From: Desulforhopalus singaporensis
Lineage (GTDB): Bacteria; Desulfobacterota; Desulfobulbia; Desulfobulbales; Desulfocapsaceae
DNA: 64,000 nucleotides
Direction: 5' to 3'
NCBI RefSeq assembly: GCF_900104445.1
Contig: NZ_FNJI01000005.1
Coordinates: forward strand, 149,778 to 213,777
The notes under the pieces were generated by a model that saw nothing but the letters and a program-made list of their open reading frames with translations, was not told the DNA's origin and searched no databases. Below are positions 28,302 to 35,730 of the stretch, in pieces (positions within the stretch are counted from its first letter, which is position 1; each line of letters begins with the position of its first letter). Position numbers and translations under genes: made by a program.

Positions 28302-28799
28302 ATGAAAACAAAATTTATATGCTGGCTGTTTTGCTGGTTGGCGCTGGTGACAGCAGGGTGTTCCGGGTATCTTGTTCCTGAACAGGGCAGTGTTGCCGAT
28401 CCGGAAAAGCGGATCGTGCTGACCGTTGATTCGGAGACAGAACAGGTGTACCAGACTCCCGAACTTAAGCTTGTCTATTCGCTCAGGGAAAATGAGGGTT
28501 CCTATGAATACCGGGGCCGACTTCATTTTGACCGGAGCCTGACAGATTCGTTTCCGATAATAAAAAATTTTTTCCTGAAATTGAATTTTCTCGATGAAGA
28601 AGGGCGGGTGCTGGCGACACTGGATGTCACCCCTTTTTATTCCGTCAGGGGACAGGTCATGCACTCGTTGGAGAAGAGAAAAACTCTTGCCATCCCTGCC
28701 GGATCGACCCAAATAACGTTCAGCTATTACGGGATATTTGTCGGTGACGTTCCGCACATTGGCGAAGAGTGGCAGATTTTTGAATTCCCGTTTCATTGA
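28302..28799 (+). CDS. Putative lipoprotein, function unknown
   Basis: The longest frame begins further upstream, but the ATG of MKTKFICWLFCWLALVTAGC gives a clean lipoprotein signal peptide ending in the lipobox VTAGC, so I start there. The mature part of about 146 residues is predicted to be mostly beta: VLTVDSETEQVYQTPELKLV, then YRGRLHFDRSLTDSFPIIKN and TQITFSYYGIFVGD. I do not recognise a domain. It should be anchored in a membrane facing the periplasm. The uracil-DNA glycosylase-like gene starts 31 bases downstream. Confidence 0.75.
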   Translation: MKTKFICWLFCWLALVTAGCSGYLVPEQGSVADPEKRIVLTVDSETEQVYQTPELKLVYSLRENEGSYEYRGRLHFDRSLTDSFPIIKNFFLKLNFLDEEGRVLATLDVTPFYSVRGQVMHSLEKRKTLAIPAGSTQITFSYYGIFVGDVPHIGEEWQIFEFPFH

Positions 28800-28830
28800 A
28801 CCCTTGGTTTTGTAAAAAAAAGAGAGCCAG

Positions 28831-29664
28831 GTGGACAACAGAAAACAGAGTATATTATCAGCCATACGGGGGGTGCTGCAGTATCACCGGGAAATAGGCA
28901 TAAAGTATTACCCCGGAAGTTCCTCCGTGCGGTCGTTTATGAAGGCGGTCCCTGTGGCGGCCCGGAAGGCGGAGGAAAAAACAACCTCTTTTCATCCACC
29001 ATCTTCGCTAGAAAGAAAAGACCGGCGCCCCCCGGCCAAGCCGCTAAACGAGCTCACCCTTGCACAGATAAAAGCGAATCTGGAGGAAATCTCTACCGAG
29101 GTTGCCGGATGCAGCGCCTGTGACTTGCACCGGTTACGGATCCATCCTGTGGCGGGCAGGGGAAATGAGCAGGCAAAACTGCTTGTGATCGGCGACTGGC
29201 TCGGCATAGATGAACAAAACAGTGGCCAGGGTGGCCGGTATCTTTTCGGTCACAGACAGGATGTGATGCTCTCCCGCATGCTGGCAGCTATCGGTCTGTC
29301 GGTTGACCAGGTCTTCATCACCAACGTCATCAAATGCGCAATCTCGACCAGCAGCCAGCCGCACGCAGACCATGTGCGCAGCTGTGTTTCGTACCTGCGC
29401 CGCCAGATAGCAGTGATACGGCCCGACCTCATCTGTACCATGGGGATGATCGCCGCTCGAGCCGTCCTGGAAAAAAAGATGCCGTTATCGAGATTACGCG
29501 GCAAATTCCACATGTACTCCGTTGACCAGCAACTGCAGATACCGGTTCTGACCACCTACCATCCGACCTACCTGCTGCAGAATGCCGAGATGAAAAAGGC
29601 CACCTGGCTTGATTTGCAGCTGGTTGCCAAAAAGCTGGGGCTGCCGATTTCACCATCCAGGTGA
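28831..29664 (+). CDS. Uracil-DNA glycosylase superfamily protein, family 4-like, with divergent active-site motif
   Basis: From a GTG start the product has 277 residues. An N-terminal extension of about 90 residues is unlike the compact family. Four cysteines fit the family-4 [4Fe-4S] site: C94 and C97 (GCSACDLHR), C169 (NVIKCAIST) and C185 (RSCVSYL). The second catalytic motif YHPTYLL is at residues 243-249. The first motif, normally GExPG followed by an Asp/Glu-rich run, reads GDWLGIDEQ here, so the residues that position uracil differ. It may still cut damaged bases, have a shifted specificity, or serve another role. It follows the lipoprotein gene in the same direction. Confidence 0.78.
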   Translation: MDNRKQSILSAIRGVLQYHREIGIKYYPGSSSVRSFMKAVPVAARKAEEKTTSFHPPSSLERKDRRPPAKPLNELTLAQIKANLEEISTEVAGCSACDLHRLRIHPVAGRGNEQAKLLVIGDWLGIDEQNSGQGGRYLFGHRQDVMLSRMLAAIGLSVDQVFITNVIKCAISTSSQPHADHVRSCVSYLRRQIAVIRPDLICTMGMIAARAVLEKKMPLSRLRGKFHMYSVDQQLQIPVLTTYHPTYLLQNAEMKKATWLDLQLVAKKLGLPISPSR

Positions 29665-29740
29665 TGATGGCGCTCCTGTTCTCTCGTTGTTGAAAAACCG
29701 GGTTAAACAGATAAAAAATACCGCAAAAAGATTCACGATA

Positions 29741-30148
29741 TCAGGGGTGACGGAGCATGATAAGTCCCCGTTTACCGAGTTCTTTTAAAAAGGCGGTAAC
29801 CGCCAGTTCGGCTTCCTGCAGGGACAGGCCGGTTTCCTGCGCCACCTGTTTTATTATGGTCTTGACATCGTGTTGCCCGTTCATCAGGTACCAGACCCTG
29901 CTGCCGGTCTCGTCAAGCTGAAGTTTTTTGGTGAGCCTGGTGCGGGGGGTTCCGGTGAACCTGCCAAGGATGTTTATGAAAAACGGTTTCAGCGCGATCG
30001 GATACTCGATAAGGGCGTCCCCGTTCTCCCCCGCCGCCCAGGTGACACCTTCCGTTTTTACCGGGATACAGCCAAGAGACTGGGTGCGGGTAAGTTTCGG
30101 TGCGTCGGCAGTCTGTTGGAAACCCTTTTTGTTACTAAATAATTTCAT
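29741..30148 (-). CDS. PqqD-superfamily peptide-binding protein (orphan)
   Basis: I use the ATG of MKLFSNKKGF, giving about 135 residues; upstream starts are TTG inside the previous gene. The C-terminal 85 residues fit the PqqD winged-helix fold: KLQLDETGSRVWYLMNGQHD, then VKTIIKQVAQETGLSLQEAE and AVTAFLKELGKRGLI. PqqD domains bind the leader peptide of ribosomal peptide natural products. The N-terminal half mentions a Pro- and Arg-rich segment (LGRFTGTPRTRLTKK). No radical-SAM or precursor gene is adjacent. The coding start overlaps the end of the preceding gene by 14 bases. Confidence 0.75.
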   Translation of the reverse strand: MKLFSNKKGFQQTADAPKLTRTQSLGCIPVKTEGVTWAAGENGDALIEYPIALKPFFINILGRFTGTPRTRLTKKLQLDETGSRVWYLMNGQHDVKTIIKQVAQETGLSLQEAELAVTAFLKELGKRGLIMLRHP

Positions 30149-31001
30149 AGCGTTGGCTGTGGCTGTCAAGAGATGTGTCGCAGATGTTCGACGTTGATGA
30201 CAGAATGATGGCAAGGAGGTGATCGCTCCCGGTGGTACGCCAGATTTTTGCCGTCAAAAAAGGGGGCTCTCTTTTCAGGCGATAGAACATTCTTTTTCCC
30301 CATCCTGGTTTTCTGTACCCGGTGCAGCTGTGTTCTTTTTGCTGTAACCTGATATGGTCGGTTCCGGCAAGAACGGGCAGGAGCGCAGCCAGCGACTGGT
30401 GCTCAAGCCTTTTCCCGGCACCGGCCAGTTTGCCAGCCATGAGCGAGTAGTCAGGACCGTTGAATTTCAGGCTGGTGAAGCCGGCCAGAAAGGAAAAATC
30501 CTGGAGATGAAAAGAGGGGGGAAGTTTGAGGGAAAAATCCTGGACCCTCCATAAAACCTCAGATCCCGGGCGGCACTTGAGGGACTTGAGAACACTTTTT
30601 ACCATAGTTCTCAATCGGTGCTGGTGGGTCAACACCTGGAAGACGAGCAGTATGGTGCTCTGGCTGCAGTAGCAAATTCCCTCGGAAAGCTCACCGCGGT
30701 CGTCACCAAACAGCCGGGTGAAATCAAAATTGGCCGCCAAGTCGTCTTTATTGATGCTCCTTGCCAGCGGGCGCCCACCTTTTTGCGCCTGGTGGCGGAT
30801 CTGTCTGACACGTGCTTCAAACCGGCTGGACGAGAGTTTGCCGACACGCTCCCAGCGAAGTTCAAAAAGCGGCGCAAAATCAAACTCAAACAGCAGGTGG
30901 CACGGTCCGGATACAATTGCCTCCCAGGTTTTGGGAACGGTCAGTTCTATACCGTTCCAGCCAACCATTTTTGCCGGTCCAGGTGGATATGGTTCAGTCA
31001 T
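30135..31001 (-). CDS. Conserved-looking protein of unknown function in pqqD-like operon
   Basis: The 288-residue protein has no signal peptide or membrane helix that I can see. It begins near VGWNGIELTVPKTWEAI, continues with FEFDFAPLFELRWERVGK, and has several Cys and His residues towards the C-terminus. I do not recognise the family. The start lies two bases after the stop of the secreted-protein gene, and its end overlaps the PqqD-like gene, so the three are one translationally coupled unit. A role linked to the PqqD-like partner is plausible but unproven. Confidence 0.65.
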   Translation of the reverse strand: MTEPYPPGPAKMVGWNGIELTVPKTWEAIVSGPCHLLFEFDFAPLFELRWERVGKLSSSRFEARVRQIRHQAQKGGRPLARSINKDDLAANFDFTRLFGDDRGELSEGICYCSQSTILLVFQVLTHQHRLRTMVKSVLKSLKCRPGSEVLWRVQDFSLKLPPSFHLQDFSFLAGFTSLKFNGPDYSLMAGKLAGAGKRLEHQSLAALLPVLAGTDHIRLQQKEHSCTGYRKPGWGKRMFYRLKREPPFLTAKIWRTTGSDHLLAIILSSTSNICDTSLDSHSQRYEII

Positions 31002-31003
31002 CG

Positions 31004-31609
31004 TCAGTCGGGGATCAGGTAGGACCAGCCGGTTTTTTGCGACTCATCACGGGATTGGGCAGGAAAGTTGTTCATGGTGTTTCTGCACATTTTCATGAAG
31101 CACTTCCTCTCCTCTATGATCTTTTCCGGGTAGGCAAGTTTTACCATGTTTCCTATCGATTCGCTGGTGTCCTTGCTGTTGTGCTGCAGTTTGAGGGTTA
31201 CCTTGTCGTTGTTAGCGTCGTAAAAGTTCCATTTCCATATGTACTTGACGCCAAATGAGTCGCCTTCCCAGATATCGGGTTCGCCGAATTTCTCTTTAAA
31301 TTTATCGAGCAGCTTATTGTAAAAAGTTTTCGATTTGTCCGCATACTTCATGTCGATTTTCAGGATCCGGTCGCTATAGAGACAGACACCATAGGAGATG
31401 ACTCCCTTCCTGAACCCGTGCCAGTCGGTAATCACCTTTTCTTTCATGAAGTTGGTGTCCATGATGTTGGGATAGGAATTGATATCGCTGCCGATGGAAA
31501 TTCCCGCTATCGACAGGGGAACCTCTTTCCCGTGCACCGGAGCTACGAACAAAAAACAGACCAGGGCAACAGTTGACAGCCATATGGCTTTAAGGGGTAA
31601 CGCTGGCAT
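31004..31609 (-). CDS. Secreted protein of unknown function
   Basis: The 201-residue protein starts with a signal peptide (LSTVALVCFLFVAPVHGK, cleavage probably after HGK or VHG). The mature part has YSDRILKIDMKYADKSKTFY, then LLDKFKEKFGEPDIWEGDSF and KWNFYDANNDKVTLKLQHNS, which resembles the short periplasmic domains that carry a K-F-G-E-P motif in many delta-proteobacterial hypotheticals. Two cysteines near the C-terminus (KCFMKMC) could form a disulfide. It is first in the operon with the unknown protein and the PqqD-like protein. Confidence 0.65.
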   Translation of the reverse strand: MPALPLKAIWLSTVALVCFLFVAPVHGKEVPLSIAGISIGSDINSYPNIMDTNFMKEKVITDWHGFRKGVISYGVCLYSDRILKIDMKYADKSKTFYNKLLDKFKEKFGEPDIWEGDSFGVKYIWKWNFYDANNDKVTLKLQHNSKDTSESIGNMVKLAYPEKIIEERKCFMKMCRNTMNNFPAQSRDESQKTGWSYLIPD

Positions 31610-31733
31610 TACAGATTCCTCTTAAAATGGTTTTGCAGGTTGTGTCAGTAGTGCGGACATCGTTGTATACCACAAAATATGCTGCTCTATTGAGACGGTG
31701 TCAAGAAAAAGCATCTGCACCGGCCGGACGCCG

Positions 31734-33692
31734 TCAATAGGCCATATGGCTCAGTGATTTGAGGATCAGGGCAAATCCCATACCCAGCATGCCGCTCAAC
31801 CCCATACCGCAGGAAAAACCAGCCAGGAGGACGGGGGCGTACTGACGCCACATCGATCCATATTTTTTCAGGAAATAGTAACGGCCGACCAGGGCGCCGA
31901 CCAGCTCAAGGATCAACCCGTGGGGGGTGGATTGTCCGAGCCCGCGCACCACTCCGTAGATAAGGAGTACCGGCAACCCCAGGAGGCTGAGCAGGACGTA
32001 CACGATAAGGCCGAACCCGAACCCGGAAAACACCGTGGTGCCATTGAGGGCCTGGTAGAACATCGAGTTGCCTTCAATGGTGGAAGTCTGCATCAGCAGG
32101 GTGTTGAGCGCCTGGAGATGCCACAGTTCCTGGGCAAAGGGATAGCTCGCCGACGGGATGGGGGCAAGCCGCCAGATGAACTGGGAAAACATCAGGCTGG
32201 CGATCATGACGATCGGGAAAACCAGGATTTCAGCCTTGATTATTCCCCTCAGCGAGGTGCCGGTGAGTTCGATCTGCCTGAACTGCACCGTTGCTTCACC
32301 GTAATTGTGAATCGGGATCGGTGCGTACCAGATCTCTATCCCCTGATAGCCGAAGAACCTGGCGCCGGCTATGAAGCTGGCTTCCCTGACCAGCGGGAGG
32401 CTGACAAACTGTCCGGCTATCCCTTCCATCCGCGCGGTGATATAGGAGATGACCGGGGTGTAGATAAAGCCGTAGGCGAGAAAAAATACCCAGGGAAAGG
32501 AGGGGACCAGCCAGACGCAGAGTCCAACGTAGGAAAGGGTTGAGAAAAGGTAGATCAATATTGCGATCCAGAAATTGAAATCCCCTCTGCCGGGCGGCGG
32601 ATTGAACAGGTCCGACAGCTTGCCGCGGTTGGTGTCCTGCTGGCTGAATGACCGTATTACCGACCAGATGCCGATGGCACCGATCGCCAGGCCCAAGCCG
32701 ATGCCAAAACTCATGTAGAAATCAAAATTGTTGGCAAAAACGGTATCGACGGTGGCCATTCCCGGATGCCAGCGGTGAAGTATTCCCTCTTTATAGAGTA
32801 TCGGGTTGAGGACGATGGTGATGATAAGTCCGGCAAAACCGCCGATAACAGCCCAGAACGGCAGAACCATGCCGACAAAAAGAAGGCCGAGGTCCAGCTG
32901 GAGCCCCGTTGCAACCGCCGGCAGAATTTCTTCGGTATAACCGGTAAGCTCGATCCACGGAATGGGGATCAGCCGGATCTGTTCGGTGAAAATGAGGCCG
33001 GAGATGATCGGCAGCAGTACATAGATAAAGCCGAACGCAAGGCCGATGACTCCGCCTATGGCGAATACCCGCCATTTCCAGCTCTGCTTTTTTTCTTCAG
33101 CCGATTCCGCCAGAGCCATGGTTCCCAGTGCCGCTACCGGGGCCATGGGAAAGGGCAGTTTTTCGACATCGGAAGTCACCCGGTACAGGGCGTAGCCCAG
33201 ACCGAAATGATCTATTCTCTGAATTATCTGGGAACCCACCAGCAGCAGGATCGGCACAAGCCAGTCCCGGTGGAAAAAGGTCCTCTCAACCATCGACTGG
33301 GACTCCGGAGACGGCGCAATCCAGGACGGGATAAATTCCGTTACCCCTAGCATCCTGGCGGCGTCGGACTGCACCAGGTACTGATTCCACAGCAGCCCGG
33401 AAAAAGGCGAGGCAAGGGCGGCACCGGCCATGTAGTAGAGCAGGAAAATCTCCTGCTGCCTGAGGTCTGAATGAGCTCTCTTGGCGACTTCAGCAAACAG
33501 GATAATGGTAACCCACCTGGCCGCCGGACCTATGCCCTGACCTATGACCAGCTGCAGGTACATCGACCCCGGCATCATCAGAAAACCGATGAAGATTGCA
33601 CCGATAATGGTTTTCCAGTCGAACCCTTCGTCAAACTCGGTGGGAGGCGGGAGCAGGTCCCGATATTCCTTTAGTTCCTTATCGTCGTACAT
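31734..33692 (-). CDS. OPT-like polytopic membrane protein 1
   Basis: The 652-residue protein has about 14 hydrophobic segments after a short acidic cytoplasmic start (MYDDKELKEYRDLLPPPTEF). The first helices, IIGAIFIGFLMMPGSMYLQL, resemble the start of oligopeptide-transporter (OPT) family proteins, and I associate the pair here with uncharacterised OPT-like families often labelled DUF6784/DUF6785. It would sit in the inner membrane. It is last in a five-gene operon headed by FtsX- and LolD-like genes and follows a paralogue-like large membrane protein. Substrate unknown; peptide uptake or export is an inference from the superfamily. Confidence 0.7.
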   Translation of the reverse strand: MYDDKELKEYRDLLPPPTEFDEGFDWKTIIGAIFIGFLMMPGSMYLQLVIGQGIGPAARWVTIILFAEVAKRAHSDLRQQEIFLLYYMAGAALASPFSGLLWNQYLVQSDAARMLGVTEFIPSWIAPSPESQSMVERTFFHRDWLVPILLLVGSQIIQRIDHFGLGYALYRVTSDVEKLPFPMAPVAALGTMALAESAEEKKQSWKWRVFAIGGVIGLAFGFIYVLLPIISGLIFTEQIRLIPIPWIELTGYTEEILPAVATGLQLDLGLLFVGMVLPFWAVIGGFAGLIITIVLNPILYKEGILHRWHPGMATVDTVFANNFDFYMSFGIGLGLAIGAIGIWSVIRSFSQQDTNRGKLSDLFNPPPGRGDFNFWIAILIYLFSTLSYVGLCVWLVPSFPWVFFLAYGFIYTPVISYITARMEGIAGQFVSLPLVREASFIAGARFFGYQGIEIWYAPIPIHNYGEATVQFRQIELTGTSLRGIIKAEILVFPIVMIASLMFSQFIWRLAPIPSASYPFAQELWHLQALNTLLMQTSTIEGNSMFYQALNGTTVFSGFGFGLIVYVLLSLLGLPVLLIYGVVRGLGQSTPHGLILELVGALVGRYYFLKKYGSMWRQYAPVLLAGFSCGMGLSGMLGMGFALILKSLSHMAY

Positions 33693-33728
33693 AGATTCAG
33701 TGATGGCTTGATTGGCGGGTTTTCCCGG

Positions 33729-35729
33729 TCAGTCCGGGAGTACCTGATAGCTTTCAGAGGAAAAGAGCCCGACCATCGCCCAGCATCCTCCCATGAGAAA
33801 ATCCCCTATAATTAAACCGATAAAGAAAAGCTGCAGTTTGCGAAACATCGCGATTCCGCCATAACGCATGCACAGCGCGTTGCACGCCCAGCCGATGAAG
33901 AAACTGACCCACAATATCCGCATGGCCGAGCTGTATGCCGTCAGATATCCGATCGGATGTATTGGCCACCAGTGCAATCGATGATAGCACACCACCAGCA
34001 CGAGCATCACCAGCGCGCCGATCAGGGCGAATATGAGAACCCATTCCCCGGTGACGCTCTGGGTGGCGATCAGACGGTAAATATTTTCGTAAACGGTTGT
34101 CGTGGTCCTCGTTGCCCAGTCGAGCTGCAGCTCCCGTATGCCGTATTTGTAGCAAAGAGCCATCATGGCGAGAATCGACGCCGCCATGGATGCGGAGATG
34201 GTCAGCGCAAGCCCGCCAAAGAGCAGCAGCGCCGGTCTCTTTCCCCGGTGCAGATGACGGCTGTGGAGCAGGGTCGGGAGTAAGGACTCGCGGAGGTCGA
34301 CAAAGAGAACTTTCTGGCTCATCCCCGCCAGCAGACCGCTTGCACCGGTAAAAAGCTTGGTGCCGAAAAGAGCTATCATGCCGTCGGCAGGGGCCGCGGT
34401 CAGAGTGAAATAGGCAAGGCCTCCCTGGCAGATGACCCTGGTGGCGACGATCATGATCATGAAGAAAGCTCCGACCAGAAGAGTGGCTGTTACAGGGGCC
34501 ATGCCAAGATATATATACCAGCAGACGAGAAGGCCCATCCCGCCGATTGCGCCCCAGAAAGATATCCGTACATCGAACCATTCCGAGCGGACGGGGGGGC
34601 TTTTTTTAACGAAAAAAGACTGGAGGCACACATCTAAAAGATGCAGCCTGGCAAGCCAGACCAGAAAAAGAAAGAATACTCCGTAAGCTCCTATCATCTG
34701 CATTTCTTCCGGCCGGGCCAGGGTGGGACCGAAGGTGATCCCGAGCTCCGCGGCGGGGATGGTGTATCCGAGCAGCCCGAGAATGCCGTAAAGCAGACCG
34801 GCGCTGAGAAAGAAGAACCAGAAGGAGAAGGATATCTGTCTTGAGGTGAGAAAGGCGAACCCGATAAACGCCGGATAAATGTATATCTTCAACTTATAAA
34901 AGCCGGCGAGCAACCCCTGCTTGGGGAAATAGGGGCCGGCGAGGAACAGGGTGGGGATTGCTGGGATCGACGGGAAATAGAGGTTCAGGCCGTTCACCAG
35001 GTGGAGAAAGACCGGGACGGCGATCCCGGCAAGAAGAAACCGGTTGGAGAAAAACAGCCCGGCCTGGTTGTCGTTCACCGCCCTGCTTATGGCCTCGGGT
35101 ACCTTTAACAGGGGAAGGTTCATCCGCTCGTTATGGATCCACTGCCGGGAGATGATGTTGATGAGAAAGAGCATGATCAGGTAACAGAGCAGGGTGAAAA
35201 AAGTCCAGAAAACCAAAGGGGTTATCCAGGCGCTCCAGGGGATGGCGGTGACGATCTCCAGCCATTCCCGGCGGCGTCCGTCCGGTAATCCGTTGTAGAG
35301 CAGCATGATCGCTTCGGGATTGGAGGGCGTCAGTGCCGGAGGAATGAGCGGATGCAGCACTTCCTGCCATTTGTTGCCCTGGGTGGCAAAATGATAAGGG
35401 GCTGTCAGGTTAATCAGAAAAGTCCTGGCAAAGCCGGTATAGGCCACCCCTGAGCCTGCCACCATCTGAATCCAGATCACGAGTAGTTCCGGGCCGGTGA
35501 GCAAAAGTTTCGATTTGAAGATCGCGGCGATCAGGGCAACCCCCGTCGCCATAAGCAGAAATATGAAAAACGGGGCGAGCGGAAAATGTCCGCCGCCAAG
35601 GGGGGTCGCGCGCAGGAAAATATTGTTGTAAGGGGTCAGGAGACAGATCACCACAGCCAGCAGCAGTCCGAGGACAACTGCTCTTGTTCGTACTATGGCT
35701 GGTTTTCGGGACTGCAGGGTGTCTTCCAT
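33729..35729 (-). CDS. OPT-like polytopic membrane protein 2
   Basis: I place the start at the ATG of MEDTLQSRKP, one base after the stop of the upstream gene and with GAGG nine bases before it; this gives 666 residues rather than 700. There are about 14-15 hydrophobic segments, including AVVLGLLLAVVICLLTPYNN at the N-terminus and a large loop NERMNLPLLKVPEAISRAVN. It resembles the other OPT-like protein in layout but is not close in sequence. The adjoining arrangement suggests the two work together, perhaps as a heteromer, with the M28-FtsX protein encoded just upstream. Confidence 0.7.
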   Translation of the reverse strand: MEDTLQSRKPAIVRTRAVVLGLLLAVVICLLTPYNNIFLRATPLGGGHFPLAPFFIFLLMATGVALIAAIFKSKLLLTGPELLVIWIQMVAGSGVAYTGFARTFLINLTAPYHFATQGNKWQEVLHPLIPPALTPSNPEAIMLLYNGLPDGRRREWLEIVTAIPWSAWITPLVFWTFFTLLCYLIMLFLINIISRQWIHNERMNLPLLKVPEAISRAVNDNQAGLFFSNRFLLAGIAVPVFLHLVNGLNLYFPSIPAIPTLFLAGPYFPKQGLLAGFYKLKIYIYPAFIGFAFLTSRQISFSFWFFFLSAGLLYGILGLLGYTIPAAELGITFGPTLARPEEMQMIGAYGVFFLFLVWLARLHLLDVCLQSFFVKKSPPVRSEWFDVRISFWGAIGGMGLLVCWYIYLGMAPVTATLLVGAFFMIMIVATRVICQGGLAYFTLTAAPADGMIALFGTKLFTGASGLLAGMSQKVLFVDLRESLLPTLLHSRHLHRGKRPALLLFGGLALTISASMAASILAMMALCYKYGIRELQLDWATRTTTTVYENIYRLIATQSVTGEWVLIFALIGALVMLVLVVCYHRLHWWPIHPIGYLTAYSSAMRILWVSFFIGWACNALCMRYGGIAMFRKLQLFFIGLIIGDFLMGGCWAMVGLFSSESYQVLPD

Positions 35730-35730
35730 C

